In this document: positions 44,292 to 53,014 of the stretch, in pieces
Numbering within the stretch: the first letter of the stretch is position 1
Layout of the letters: every line of letters begins with the position of its first letter
Made by a program: the position numbers and the translations under genes
Source of the DNA: Marispirochaeta sp963667435
GTDB lineage: Bacteria > Spirochaetota > Spirochaetia > JC444 > Marispirochaetaceae
Assembly: GCA_963667435.1 (NCBI GenBank)
Contig: OY763414.1
Coordinates: 1,116,001-1,180,000 of the forward strand
Length of the DNA stretch: 64,000 bases
Reading direction: 5' to 3'
Notes under the pieces: model-generated
Database searches by the model: none
What the model saw: the letters and a program-made list of their open reading frames with translations, nothing else
Told to the model about the DNA's origin: nothing

Positions 44292-45172
44292 AGCGCCCCT
44301 CCGGGAATAGCAAAATCTTCATAGCCTGCAGCAGACCCTATTGCAGAAAGGGCTTCTGTGGTCTGATCCGGGGTTGGACAGGTTCCATGCCAGGCGGGGA
44401 GATTTTCCATGAAGGGAACTCCCTTTCCGATAAGGGTTCGACCGATAATTACCGAAGGTTTGCCGGATACACCGGCAGCCTGCTTCAGTGATGAGGTAAG
44501 AGCTACCATGGAGTGGCCGTTGATATCCTGAACACTCCAGCCGAAGGATTTAAGACGGTCGGCAATGGGTTCGACTCCCATAACCTCCCCGACAGTGCCG
44601 TCGATCTGAATATTATTGTAACTTATAAAGAGGGTAAGGTTATCAAGCTTGTAATGGGCTGCGGTCATCATGGCTTCCCACACCTGACCTTCCTGGAGTT
44701 CCCCGTCGCCGAGAACACAATATACCCGGCCTGAAGACCTGCGCAACTTCATGGAGAGGGCAATACCGTTGGCAACGGAAAATCCCTGACCCAGGGGACC
44801 GGTTGAGGTTTCCACCAGGCCCGGAAGAGCCTTTCTGGCCGGATGTCCCTGAAGAGATGATCCCATGCGCCTGAAGGTGGAAAGATCATTAAGGGCAATG
44901 TGTCCGGTCCGGGCAAGGGCTGCGTACCATACAGCACAGGTATGTCCGTTGCTGAGAACTATCCGGTCCCGGTCGGGATTATCCGGTTTGTCGGTATCGA
45001 AGGTATAGGCATATCCGTAGAGGGCTGCCATTAAGTCCGCCAGTCCAAGGGCACCACCTACGTGTCCGTGGCCGGCATTTCGTATCATGCGCACCGTATC
45101 CCGGCGCAGCTGGGTGGCAAGAGCCTCCAGGACGGGCAGGTCCGGAGCTGCAGAAAATGCAGTCTGTTTCAT
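44288..45172 (-). CDS. Transketolase, N-terminal (thiamine diphosphate) subunit
   Basis: 294 residues from the ATG at 45172; the longest frame starts 46 codons earlier inside the regulator gene, but the protein family begins at about this point. ThDP/Mg motif GDGELQEGQVWEAMMTAAHYKLDNLTLFISYNN, and GHGHVGGALGLADLMAALYGY at the N-terminus. Pairs with the C-terminal subunit. AAAGGA abuts the ATG, so the true ribosome binding site may be the GAGG slightly further up. Confidence 0.92.
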   Translation of the reverse strand: MKQTAFSAAPDLPVLEALATQLRRDTVRMIRNAGHGHVGGALGLADLMAALYGYAYTFDTDKPDNPDRDRIVLSNGHTCAVWYAALARTGHIALNDLSTFRRMGSSLQGHPARKALPGLVETSTGPLGQGFSVANGIALSMKLRRSSGRVYCVLGDGELQEGQVWEAMMTAAHYKLDNLTLFISYNNIQIDGTVGEVMGVEPIADRLKSFGWSVQDINGHSMVALTSSLKQAAGVSGKPSVIIGRTLIGKGVPFMENLPAWHGTCPTPDQTTEALSAIGSAAGYEDFAIPGGAL

Positions 45173-45197
45173 TCCTTTATTAACCTCGTATCTTATC

Positions 45198-45899
45198 CTA
45201 TGGTGTTGTCTCCCCTTCTGAGGAGGTATCCAGACGCCTTTCCCGGGATGCGTCCATATGCTGTTCCATGGCAGTTGCAGCAGCAGCCGCATCTCCCCGG
45301 AGTATTGCATTCAGAATCCGTTTGTGTTCTTTCAGACTGTTTTTAAGTACTTTGTCCGGGTCTTCCTTGAAGTGCTTATTCACCGCAATTATTTCCGGAG
45401 TTATCTGGGTAATCAGAGACTGGAGAACCTTGTTTCCCGAGGCCTTAACTATTGCCAGATGAAAAAGGTGATCCTCTTCAAGAGTGTATCTGCTGTCCTC
45501 AAAGGCTTTCTCAAAGGCGGCATGGGCGTCCTGAATTCTCCGGTGATCTTCTTCAGTTCCCCTCAAGGCGGCAAGCCGGGCGGAAAAGACTTCCAGATTT
45601 GTCCGGGCCTCCATAAGATCTCCCAGATCAAAGGCATCGAAATTCAGAATATTGGTAATAAGGGCATCCAGAGCCATGGGACGGATAGCGGAGATGTAAA
45701 TCCCTTTCTGCGGCCGGATCTCAAGTACTCCGTAGAATTCCAGCTTCTGCAGTGCCTTTCGTACATAACCTCTGGTTGTATTAAACCGCTCCGCCAGAAC
45801 CCTTTCCGAGGGAATTCTCATACCAGGCTGAAAGGTCTCATTCCGCAGAAGTTCCTGTATTTCGTGAATGATGCTGTCTACAGGATCACTGTTGTTCAA
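45198..45899 (-). CDS. FadR-type (GntR/FCD) transcriptional regulator of the sugar operon
   Basis: 233 residues: GntR winged helix at about 8-75 (MRIPSERVLAERFNTTRGYVRKALQKLEFYGVLEIRPQKGIYI) and FCD domain (about 90-220). First gene of the operon with the split transketolase and sugar transporter, divergent from a LacI regulator. Two TGGTTAACCA palindromes just upstream are good operators for it, giving autoregulation and control of the operon. More distant from the two regulators at 1569 and 5106 than these are from each other. Confidence 0.88.
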   Translation of the reverse strand: MNNSDPVDSIIHEIQELLRNETFQPGMRIPSERVLAERFNTTRGYVRKALQKLEFYGVLEIRPQKGIYISAIRPMALDALITNILNFDAFDLGDLMEARTNLEVFSARLAALRGTEEDHRRIQDAHAAFEKAFEDSRYTLEEDHLFHLAIVKASGNKVLQSLITQITPEIIAVNKHFKEDPDKVLKNSLKEHKRILNAILRGDAAAAATAMEQHMDASRERRLDTSSEGETTP

Positions 45900-45933
45900 G
45901 TACTTTTAACTCCCTGTTTATATAATCAACCCA

Positions 45934-45976
45934 AACTGGTTAACCAGTTATTACATAGTAACACTGGTTAACCAGT
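45934..45976. promoter_or_regulatory. Two perfect palindromic operators in the GntR/LacI divergent region
   Basis: AACTGGTTAACCAGTT (45934-45949) is a perfect 16-bp palindrome; ACTGGTTAACCAGT (45963-45976) repeats its 14-bp core, 28 bp centre to centre. The TGGTnnACCA shape is that of FadR-type sites (FadR itself binds a site of the form ACTGGTnnGACCAGT-like). Positioned to control the regulator-transketolase-transporter operon, and perhaps also the lacI-type gene on the other side. Confidence 0.7.
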
Positions 45977-46059
45977 TGCGCAAGAAATAATTTGTCAAAT
46001 CCTTAAATTCCAAAATCCCGGATCTTAATGTAGAATGATATTGCATAAGGAGCAGCAAG

Positions 46060-47073
46060 GTGCCGACCCAACTTGATGTAGCCCGCAGAGCCAAAGTCTC
46101 CTATATGACAGTCTCAAGGGTTATTAATAATAAAACCAATGTAAAACCGGCAACACGGGCCCGGGTATTGAAGGCAATAGAAGAGCTGAACTATTTCCCG
46201 AATGCAGCTGCCCAGGCTCTCACCGGCAGCCCTACTCTGAATGTGGGTATAATCTTTCCTCAACAGGAGTTTATCCTTAACCGGCCCTACTTTATTGAGC
46301 TGTCCATGGAGCTTGAACAGAACCTCAGTGCCAACGGGTATCACCTTCATCTTGGATCAGTCCGGGACCAGGGAAATCCCAGGGAGATTGCACAGCTTGC
46401 CGGAGAAAAGCGTGTAGACGGCCTGATTATTTTTGCCCCTCAGGAGAATGATCCCAGGCTGTCGGTTCTCGATAAGAATATTATTCCGTACACCATAATT
46501 CACGGGCATGGAGTTAATCGCGAATCATCCTGTGTCAATTCTGATATACGCGCAGGGATGACACTGCTTCTGGACCATCTGACCAGCCTGGGCCATACAC
46601 GTATTGCCTTTGTTTCAGTCAATCTGTTAGAGGAGGACGCCCGGATCCGTCTTGAGACCTACCGCAACTACTGTGCCGGGCATAATTTGTCTGAGGCGGG
46701 AGAGCTGATTCACTACGGGGGAGACTGGACTCTGGAAACAGGATACCAGGCCTTTGAACAACTATGCAAACTAAATCCAGCACCTACGGCAATACTCTTT
46801 TCTAATGATCAGATGGCTCTTGGAGCAATAAAAGCTGCGAATGATAAGGGCATAAAAATTCCCCGGGATATCTCCATCGCAGGCATCGATGACATTAAAT
46901 ATGCATCATACGCGAGCCCGGCTCTCACCACTGTACGGTATTCCATACCGGACATTGCCCGCACAGCGGTCAGTCAGATTCTAAGCAATATTCAGGAAGG
47001 AAACATAAAGGATCATGCTCTGTTCCCACCGGAGCTGATTATTCGGGAGTCCACCGGACCGGTGGAAGAATAG
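46060..47073 (+). CDS. LacI family transcriptional regulator
   Basis: 337 residues from a GTG start with AAGGAG 7 bp before it. LacI helix-turn-helix and hinge (PTQLDVARRAKVSYMTVSRVINNKTNVKPATRARVLKAIEELNYFPNAAAQAL), then a periplasmic-binding-protein fold that senses a sugar. Divergent from the FadR-type regulator and split-transketolase operon, so both regulators may act on the same intergenic sites. Confidence 0.92.
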   Translation: MPTQLDVARRAKVSYMTVSRVINNKTNVKPATRARVLKAIEELNYFPNAAAQALTGSPTLNVGIIFPQQEFILNRPYFIELSMELEQNLSANGYHLHLGSVRDQGNPREIAQLAGEKRVDGLIIFAPQENDPRLSVLDKNIIPYTIIHGHGVNRESSCVNSDIRAGMTLLLDHLTSLGHTRIAFVSVNLLEEDARIRLETYRNYCAGHNLSEAGELIHYGGDWTLETGYQAFEQLCKLNPAPTAILFSNDQMALGAIKAANDKGIKIPRDISIAGIDDIKYASYASPALTTVRYSIPDIARTAVSQILSNIQEGNIKDHALFPPELIIRESTGPVEE

Positions 47074-47117
47074 AAAACCGCATTTCATCCTGCGGCAGTC
47101 CAAGACTGCGTGGTTTG

Positions 47118-48878
47118 CTACACAATGCCAGGCTTGTCTTCCCTGCGGTCCATGAATAGTTTGCTGCCGTGAATTTTCTTGGAAAACTTCTTTAATTCTC
47201 CACAGTGGTTTGCAACTTCAAGATAGTGCTTCATGTGATGCCTGCTCAGAAGAACACCGGCCATACTGAAAGCCATGACAGGATACTTTACTGCCGCTCC
47301 CTCCCGGTTTTTTCCTTCAATGAAACCTTTTTCAAGATGCACGTTATTATAAAAATCCCTTATTCCCTTATCAAACTTCTCTCCAATCTCTGCTGTAACA
47401 GCAAGTACATCTCCTTCAGGAACAATGAAAATAAAATCATCGCCACCGATATGGCCGCAGAATGATTTTTTCACCGGAAAGATTCCCACATGATTCTTTA
47501 ATATGTCCGCAGTAAATTGGATTACCCTGTCTCCCAGAGAAAACCCATAGGCATCATTATAGGCTTTAAAATTATCCAGATCGCCATAAACAACGGCGCC
47601 GTACCCCTTGTTCAGAAAGAATTGGATCCTCTCATTAATTACCCTGTTTCCCGGAAGCTGAGTGAGGGGGTTTGCATCTAATGCTGTTTCGCGAAGTTTG
47701 TTGATTAACAGGATAAAATAGAGAGTCACAAACAATGAGAGGAGCAAAATAACGCAGATAAGGAAAAAAGCGGATCTGTAGGGTCTGAAAACCCGGTCTG
47801 ATTCTATTTCAGCAACAAGCCCGCAATTGATTTCATCTACCCAGAACCCTCCACCGTTTACCTTTTCATGGTAGTAGCTGAAATACGAATTTTTAAGCTG
47901 CATAAGTTCATCAAAATAATTATTGAGCAAACTGGTGATAACAGGAATGTTGGACACTTCATCTTCAGCTTTTGGTCTCAGTGGATCAAATAACGGGTAA
48001 GCGGTACCCCCTTGAAAGCCGACAGAGGACAGATTCCGGGTATATACTGAATTGTGCCTCAACGAGGTAAGAGGTTTTCCTTCCTTGTTTATCCAGTACA
48101 ATTCAATATCCCGGTATATTGTATAAAATCCATCATTATTTCCATCTGACGCTAAGTGTAAAAACTCCTGACCCGGGAGTCTTGACGTTAGAATGTCAAC
48201 TACCATATCGAGATTCAACTGGAGACAAAAATATCCCATAGGCAGGCCTTCATCGCCTTTTACCTGTTGAAAGAAATAGATAATACCCTTCTCAAAACCA
48301 GAGGAGACTCCGGGGGGATTACTCTTCATTACAAGAAAATTACCAGCTGTTTCGCCTCTGGCAACAGCTGTTTTCAACTGGTAAAAATACGGAAAAGGCT
48401 CATATTTAAAATCCGGAAAATCTCCTGAAATGGAAAAACCATCCATAGATATGAACTCAACCATATGAAGCGAATTAAGCAGGGATTGATGCTCGTTGAA
48501 AATTTCCCTGAAATTCATCAAAGGTTTCAGCTTTCTCTCTGTCGAAAGGAATTCTTCAGGGGAAAACAAGCCGTTATGAGCTTGCCTGTTAATTATGTAT
48601 CTTTCTACAATCTTCATGATTTCCCGGTACTGCGGTAAGGCAGCCAGGATAGCCAGATTGTTTTTTCTTTCATTTATCTGCTGTTGAATGAATTCCTGAG
48701 AATGCATTTTGATATTTGAATAAAAAGCATCCAGATTGTTTCTACTGCTGTTGTGTAATATCAGATATGCAGCAAACAGAAACAGAGTAAAAACAGCTAA
48801 TGCAAAACCGATTAACCGCCGGATCAACCTTCGGGGATGCATTTCAAGTTGTTTTGTCAGAAAAAAGCTGTTTATCAC
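47118..48878 (-). CDS. Membrane-bound GGDEF-domain protein
   Basis: 586 residues: TM1 at about 20-43, a large extracytoplasmic sensor region (45-375), TM2 at about 378-398, and a GGDEF domain (about 405-575). Substrate-site residues are present (YGDLDNFKAYNDAYGFSLGDRVI), but the signature reads GGDDF, with Asp for the catalytic Glu. It may be a weak or inactive diguanylate cyclase. Related in theme to the two PilZ proteins (12316, 58991). Sits alone, facing the LacI gene. Confidence 0.88.
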   Translation of the reverse strand: MINSFFLTKQLEMHPRRLIRRLIGFALAVFTLFLFAAYLILHNSSRNNLDAFYSNIKMHSQEFIQQQINERKNNLAILAALPQYREIMKIVERYIINRQAHNGLFSPEEFLSTERKLKPLMNFREIFNEHQSLLNSLHMVEFISMDGFSISGDFPDFKYEPFPYFYQLKTAVARGETAGNFLVMKSNPPGVSSGFEKGIIYFFQQVKGDEGLPMGYFCLQLNLDMVVDILTSRLPGQEFLHLASDGNNDGFYTIYRDIELYWINKEGKPLTSLRHNSVYTRNLSSVGFQGGTAYPLFDPLRPKAEDEVSNIPVITSLLNNYFDELMQLKNSYFSYYHEKVNGGGFWVDEINCGLVAEIESDRVFRPYRSAFFLICVILLLSLFVTLYFILLINKLRETALDANPLTQLPGNRVINERIQFFLNKGYGAVVYGDLDNFKAYNDAYGFSLGDRVIQFTADILKNHVGIFPVKKSFCGHIGGDDFIFIVPEGDVLAVTAEIGEKFDKGIRDFYNNVHLEKGFIEGKNREGAAVKYPVMAFSMAGVLLSRHHMKHYLEVANHCGELKKFSKKIHGSKLFMDRREDKPGIV

Positions 48879-49026
48879 CAGCTAATTCTAATCGATGTAG
48901 AGGAAGTATACAAATTCTGTTTAGATGATAGGAAAAATCTGTGTTGCATCCCACGGACCGCGCGTCTGTCTGGAGGCTCACCATCCTTGACCCGTAAAGC
49001 AGCCTTCCGGTACGCTGAAACAAATA

Positions 49027-49058
49027 GAGGCTGTCCGGGATTACCCTCAGACAGCCTC
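49027..49058 (-). terminator. Hairpin terminator after tRNA-Arg
   Basis: GAGGCTGTC and GACAGCCTC form a perfect 9-bp stem with a 14-base loop, just past the 3' end of the tRNA; the following minus-strand bases are TATTTGTTT, a weak U tract. Confidence 0.65.
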
Positions 49059-49064
49059 ATATGT

Positions 49065-49138
<74 letters not shown>

Positions 49139-49266
49139 AGACTGGGGCTTAGAATAATGAGGACACCGGCTAATGTCAAGACAGCGATAGTTCTTGTCTG
49201 AAACCTGATTTTCAGCAAACAGTATTGACACTTTTATCAGGCTTCGGTATAAATATCCCCACGCGT

Positions 49267-49339
<73 letters not shown>

Positions 49340-49345
49340 CCTACT

Positions 49346-49377
49346 AACCGTATCCCTTTTGGGGGGTACGGTTTTTT
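49346..49377 (+). terminator. Rho-independent terminator after tRNA-Phe
   Basis: AACCGTATCCC pairs with GGGGTACGGTT (11 bp with one G-T) and is followed by a run of T. Seven bases past the tRNA end. Confidence 0.85.
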
Positions 49378-49521
49378 ATTCCCCGCGTACCGGACCAAAG
49401 GGAGGAACGCGGGGCGGATAAGCGCGGCTCGCAGGACCAAAGGTCCGAGAAACGCGCGGTCCCGATACACTTCACCTGAGACACCCATCATGTAACATAT
49501 GCAGCAGCCCTGAGACACAAA

Positions 49522-49558
49522 GAGCCGATTAACTCTTTTTAAAAAAGATAACCGGCTC
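49522..49558 (-). terminator. Long inverted repeat downstream of the LamG remnant
   Basis: GAGCCGATTA...CTCTTTTT and AAAAAAGATAACCGGCTC pair along almost the whole length with few mismatches. On the minus strand it ends in TTTGTGT. It lies 65 bp past the stop of the LamG gene and fits its terminator. The rest of 49378-49621 shows nothing else I can name. Confidence 0.5.
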
Positions 49559-49623
49559 AATTCAGTAAACGAACTGCAGTATCAATCATACCGTACTGAT
49601 TTCAAGGAGTAATCAGATAAAAA

Positions 49624-50309
49624 TCACAGAAAGTTATAAAGTACCTCTATCTCATCAGCACTCAAAGCTCTGTTCCAGATACGCAGGTCATCAATAAACC
49701 CTTTAAAACTCTGATTCCCGGGATAAGCGTAGGCCACATCGATGCGGGCCGAAGTAGTATCCCGAACCTGGTAATTGGTCTTCACGGAATCCCCAAGCTG
49801 CTTTCCGTCGATATAGAAGACAGGTATGCCATAGGAACCGCTATTCTCAATAGTAATGGTATAGAGGTGCCAGGAGCTGATATCGGAGGCGGTATCAGTA
49901 CTTTTCGCCGTCTGCACCGCAACATTTCGAACAACTGCTCCCATATAGTTTCCTGGCCACATTACAGCCCGTAAATCACCAATACTTGCAATTTCCATGT
50001 TGCTCGACGAAATGGTTTCATCATCGAACTTCGCCCAGAAACTTATAGTATATGCTCCGCTGGAGATGGATATATTGTTGTAGGTACGATCATTGGAATT
50101 CCCGTCATAATAGACACAGCCGTCGCCCAACTTCGCTTCAACGCTTGAAAAATCCCCGCCGTCGCTTGTATAAAAGGAATGAATCCCGGTAGCCTCTGAA
50201 AAATCACTGGTATCAAATGTATACGCAGCCAGATAATCTGTCGGTCCGGTATACTTATCTTCAACTGTTCCGGAACCATCGGAGTTCCCTGCACCGCTAT
50301 CTTGGTAGT
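49624..50309 (-). pseudogene. LamG/concanavalin-like domain protein, 5' part lost to IS256 insertion
   Basis: The open frame holds a LamG-type jelly roll: KLGDGCVYYDGNSND, SGAYTISFWAKFDDE, WHLYTITIENSGSYGIPVFYIDGKQLG and the closing GFIDDLRIWNRALSADEIEVLYNFL. The same frame is open upstream through an AGNSDGSGTVEDKYTGPTDYLAAYTFD stretch up to the edge of the IS element, where a stop appears. No start, signal peptide or ribosome binding site remains. The complete gene probably encoded a secreted binding protein or adhesin. Confidence 0.75.
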
Positions 50310-51636
50310 GTCAATAATCTTGCGCAAATTCTTTTTGCCTCAATCTGTAGAATTTACTTAAGAGACTTGATCCTCCCGATCGTAATCAATCAGCAGGTCC
50401 ATATTCAGATACTTCCGTTCACTCCATGTCGAACCGGAGATGTGAGGCAGCCGGGCCGCGACCAGCATCAGGGCAGATTCTCCATCGGGAAAGGAACCGA
50501 TGACTCTGGTCCTCCTTCTAATTTCTCGCATGATTCTTTCAAGACCATTATTAGTCCTGATTCTTTTCCAATGCTCAACCGGGAAGTTATAATACGAAAA
50601 GGTTTCGATTGATCCATCCCGAACCAGAGCAGCCGCTTTATGCAGTTTCATATCTGTGAGCTTCTGGGCAATGAGATCTTTTTTTCGGATGGCTTCTTCT
50701 TTATTCTCTTGAGCATGTATTGCTTTCAGCATTGTCGCGACTTCTTTTACTTTACCGTGAGGAACAAAACTGAATACGTTTCGGTAGAAATGGACCACAC
50801 AGCGCTGCCAGCGAGCCTCTGGATAAAACTCTGGTATTGACTCGACCAGACCTAAGGATTTGTCGGAGATGAACATGGCGACAGTCTCCAGACCTCGCTC
50901 CTTGAGATACCGTAGGAACCGTTGCCAGCTATCCTTATCTTCCTTGGTCCCTTCGGCAACCCCGATAATCTCCCGAAACCCTTCCTCATTGACGCCTATC
51001 GCAACCAGAACTGAGATATTGCGCACTTCACCAGCCCAGGAACGCTTCATCCATATCCCGTCGAGATACACATAGGCGTAATGACTCTTAAGCGGCATGT
51101 TTCGCCACTTCTCGATCTCTTCGTATATTTTCTTGTTGAGATTACTGATCGTTCCCGGTGACACCTTTGCTCCCCAGAGTGCTTCGGTGATGTCTTCGAC
51201 TCTCCGTACGGACACTCCTGCTAAGTACATTTCTACCATCGCTTCTTCAACGGAAATCTCCCGACGTTTGTATCGTTCGATAATGGCTGTTTCGAAGGTT
51301 ACCTTTTTTAGCTTTGGCATCTGAAGGGTTACTTCGCCAGCCTTGGTCAACAGCTTTCGGTCATAATGACCGGCACGATATCCCTTCCGTTCAGCGCTTC
51401 TTTCGTGTTTCTGTGCATTGAGTAGTTGCTCGGCTTCAGCTTCTAACATAGCATTCAACGTCTCTTCGACAGTTTCCCGTACAAATTCCCCCAAATGGTT
51501 TTTAACTTCTTCTTCATTTATCTCGATAATCTTACTGTTCATATAGTCCTCTTTCTGACTTGGTTTTGGTGGTACTTAATCAATCGTCAGATTGAGGACT
51601 TTCTTATCTCATTTTAATTTGCGCAAGTTATTATAC
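50310..51636 (-). mobile_element. IS256-family insertion sequence
   Basis: About 1.33 kb. Imperfect terminal inverted repeats centred on CTTGCGCAAATT (50319-50330) and AATTTGCGCAAG (51616-51627) enclose one transposase gene. The outer limits are estimated from the TIR match. No 8-9 bp target duplication is visible on the two flanks, so one flank has probably been lost or rearranged. Confidence 0.85.
50358..51542 (-). CDS. IS256-family transposase
   Basis: 394 residues, mutator-type DDE transposase, full length and apparently intact. Typical blocks: AGHYDRKLLTKAGEVTLQMPKLK, GVSVRRVEDITEALWGAKVSPGTISNLNKKI, YVYLDGIWMKRSWAGEVRNISVLVAIGVNEEGFREIIGVAEG (first Asp), ISDKSLGLVESIPEFYPEARWQRCVVHFYRNV (second Asp region, with CxxH) and NGLERIMREIRRRTRVIGSFPDGESALML (Glu). 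Confidence 0.95.
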   Translation of the reverse strand: MNSKIIEINEEEVKNHLGEFVRETVEETLNAMLEAEAEQLLNAQKHERSAERKGYRAGHYDRKLLTKAGEVTLQMPKLKKVTFETAIIERYKRREISVEEAMVEMYLAGVSVRRVEDITEALWGAKVSPGTISNLNKKIYEEIEKWRNMPLKSHYAYVYLDGIWMKRSWAGEVRNISVLVAIGVNEEGFREIIGVAEGTKEDKDSWQRFLRYLKERGLETVAMFISDKSLGLVESIPEFYPEARWQRCVVHFYRNVFSFVPHGKVKEVATMLKAIHAQENKEEAIRKKDLIAQKLTDMKLHKAAALVRDGSIETFSYYNFPVEHWKRIRTNNGLERIMREIRRRTRVIGSFPDGESALMLVAARLPHISGSTWSERKYLNMDLLIDYDREDQVS

Positions 51637-51711
51637 GTTATCGGGGAAAGGGTTTTTTACTGCAAGTGGAGCACCACAGTGCAGCCAATTACCCGTCGGA
51701 TTATATTCAGA

Positions 51712-52302
51712 CTAAAAAGACCTAACTGCCCGTACATGTTCAATATAGCTGGACTTTCCTAAATTAAACGAAACGTTGGAACTCAAACGCACTCCATACA
51801 CGACAGAGGATGAGATCTCCGAAGAACTAAAAAAAGTATACGTTCCCAAACCGCTGATAAAGTCTTTTACTTCATCACTGGATTCATTCACACTACTATC
51901 CGTAACGATATTGGTGCTAACAGCATGGAGTTCATTCTTCGACGGTAAGTACCAGTCAGTTTCATCCCCGCCGGCATAGTCCCTACACTCCTGTGCGGCA
52001 CTGCTGGTATGCCCCTCCTGATTAATAATCGCTTCGGTGTTTGCATAGCCGGTTCCAATAGCCGTTCCTGTGCCACCGACAGAGGCACTGTACCTATTGC
52101 TCCACAACACGCTTGCACTGTTTACATCCTCGGTAGAGACCTCCATTCCATGCATTCCACCGTCGGTTATATAAAACACAATACCCTTTCCGCTTGGGCC
52201 GGTGTCTCCTATAGCGAAGGTAACCACAATATCGCTACTTGAAGCCCCACCCTCATCGCAGGCACAGAATGATAAAGAGAGGCAGACAGCTATGAAAAGC
52301 AC
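51712..52302 (-). CDS. DUF1566-like lipoprotein, uncertain N-terminus
   Basis: 196 residues from a GTG. The start has a hydrophobic stretch ending in a lipobox-like LSFCAC, but no positive charge and no ribosome binding site. An ATG 37 bp further upstream (MRS...) leads into this frame only after a shift of two bases, so the 5' end may be damaged. The body is a DUF1566/Lcl C-terminal domain: GKGIVFYITDGG, ECRDYAGGDETDWYLPSKNELHAV, and YTFFSSSEISSSVVYGVRLSS ... HVRAVRSF. Secreted or surface protein, role unknown. Confidence 0.65.
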   Translation of the reverse strand: MLFIAVCLSLSFCACDEGGASSSDIVVTFAIGDTGPSGKGIVFYITDGGMHGMEVSTEDVNSASVLWSNRYSASVGGTGTAIGTGYANTEAIINQEGHTSSAAQECRDYAGGDETDWYLPSKNELHAVSTNIVTDSSVNESSDEVKDFISGLGTYTFFSSSEISSSVVYGVRLSSNVSFNLGKSSYIEHVRAVRSF

Positions 52303-52359
52303 AGCTGTGTGAAGAATTATTCAGATCTCATCAACGGGAATATGGGCGGTAAATTGTCT

Positions 52360-53013
52360 TTATAACATTTTTAATTCAGCTGCCACATTATCTCCATCAA
52401 TTTCCGCAATAGCATACCTTCCCTCTTTCAGACTCCCCGGATTAACCAGCAGGGAATCACCGAAACGTGAAACAGAGAAAGATTCGTGAATATGACCGGT
52501 ACAGACCAGGGCAGGTTTCTGCGTCCGAATAAAATCCGCCACAGAAGTACTGCCCACATGCATGCCGTTCTGAATGCGGTCGGCATCACTTTCCGCCGGG
52601 GGCTGGTGGGTGACAAAAATCCAGGGATTCTCCGGAATATTTCCGGCAAATCCATCAAGCAGACCGGAGCCCTCTTCTTCTGTATAAGTTGAGGGGGTAA
52701 AGATCGGGGCCGGCAGGGATCCTCCGATACCAAGGAGAGAAACGCCTGCAAGGACAGATTGATTCAGATGTATCGATACCCCATCAGCGGATAGATATTT
52801 GATAACACTCTCATAGTCGCAATTCCCATGAACCGCCGCAAAGGGAGCCGGATATGCCTTAAGAGCATTCAGAACTCCGACAGCCTGATCAGCTTCACCA
52901 AAATGGGTAATATCACCGCAGATAAGGATAAGATCGGCCTGAGGCTCCTGACGGCAGAGTTCCTCCACCTGATCGGCAGCGCCATGGATATCGGACAGTA
53001 TGATAAGCTTCAT
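52360..53013 (-). CDS. YfcE/MJ0936-like metallophosphoesterase
   Basis: 217 residues with calcineurin-type metal motifs: SDIHGAAD, LICGDITHFG, VHGNCD, VTHQPP and CTGHIH. Cleaves phosphodiesters or phosphomonoesters with Mn or similar; substrate unknown. Starts 2 bp after the ABC ATPase stop and so belongs to that operon. Confidence 0.88.
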   Translation of the reverse strand: MKLIILSDIHGAADQVEELCRQEPQADLILICGDITHFGEADQAVGVLNALKAYPAPFAAVHGNCDYESVIKYLSADGVSIHLNQSVLAGVSLLGIGGSLPAPIFTPSTYTEEEGSGLLDGFAGNIPENPWIFVTHQPPAESDADRIQNGMHVGSTSVADFIRTQKPALVCTGHIHESFSVSRFGDSLLVNPGSLKEGRYAIAEIDGDNVAAELKML

Positions 53014-53014
53014 T

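Noticed and set aside
47077..47113. Bidirectional terminator between the LacI and GGDEF genes
   Set aside because: GCAGTC-CAA-GACTGC forms a small hairpin with some outer pairing, but without a T-run on either side, so I did not list it.
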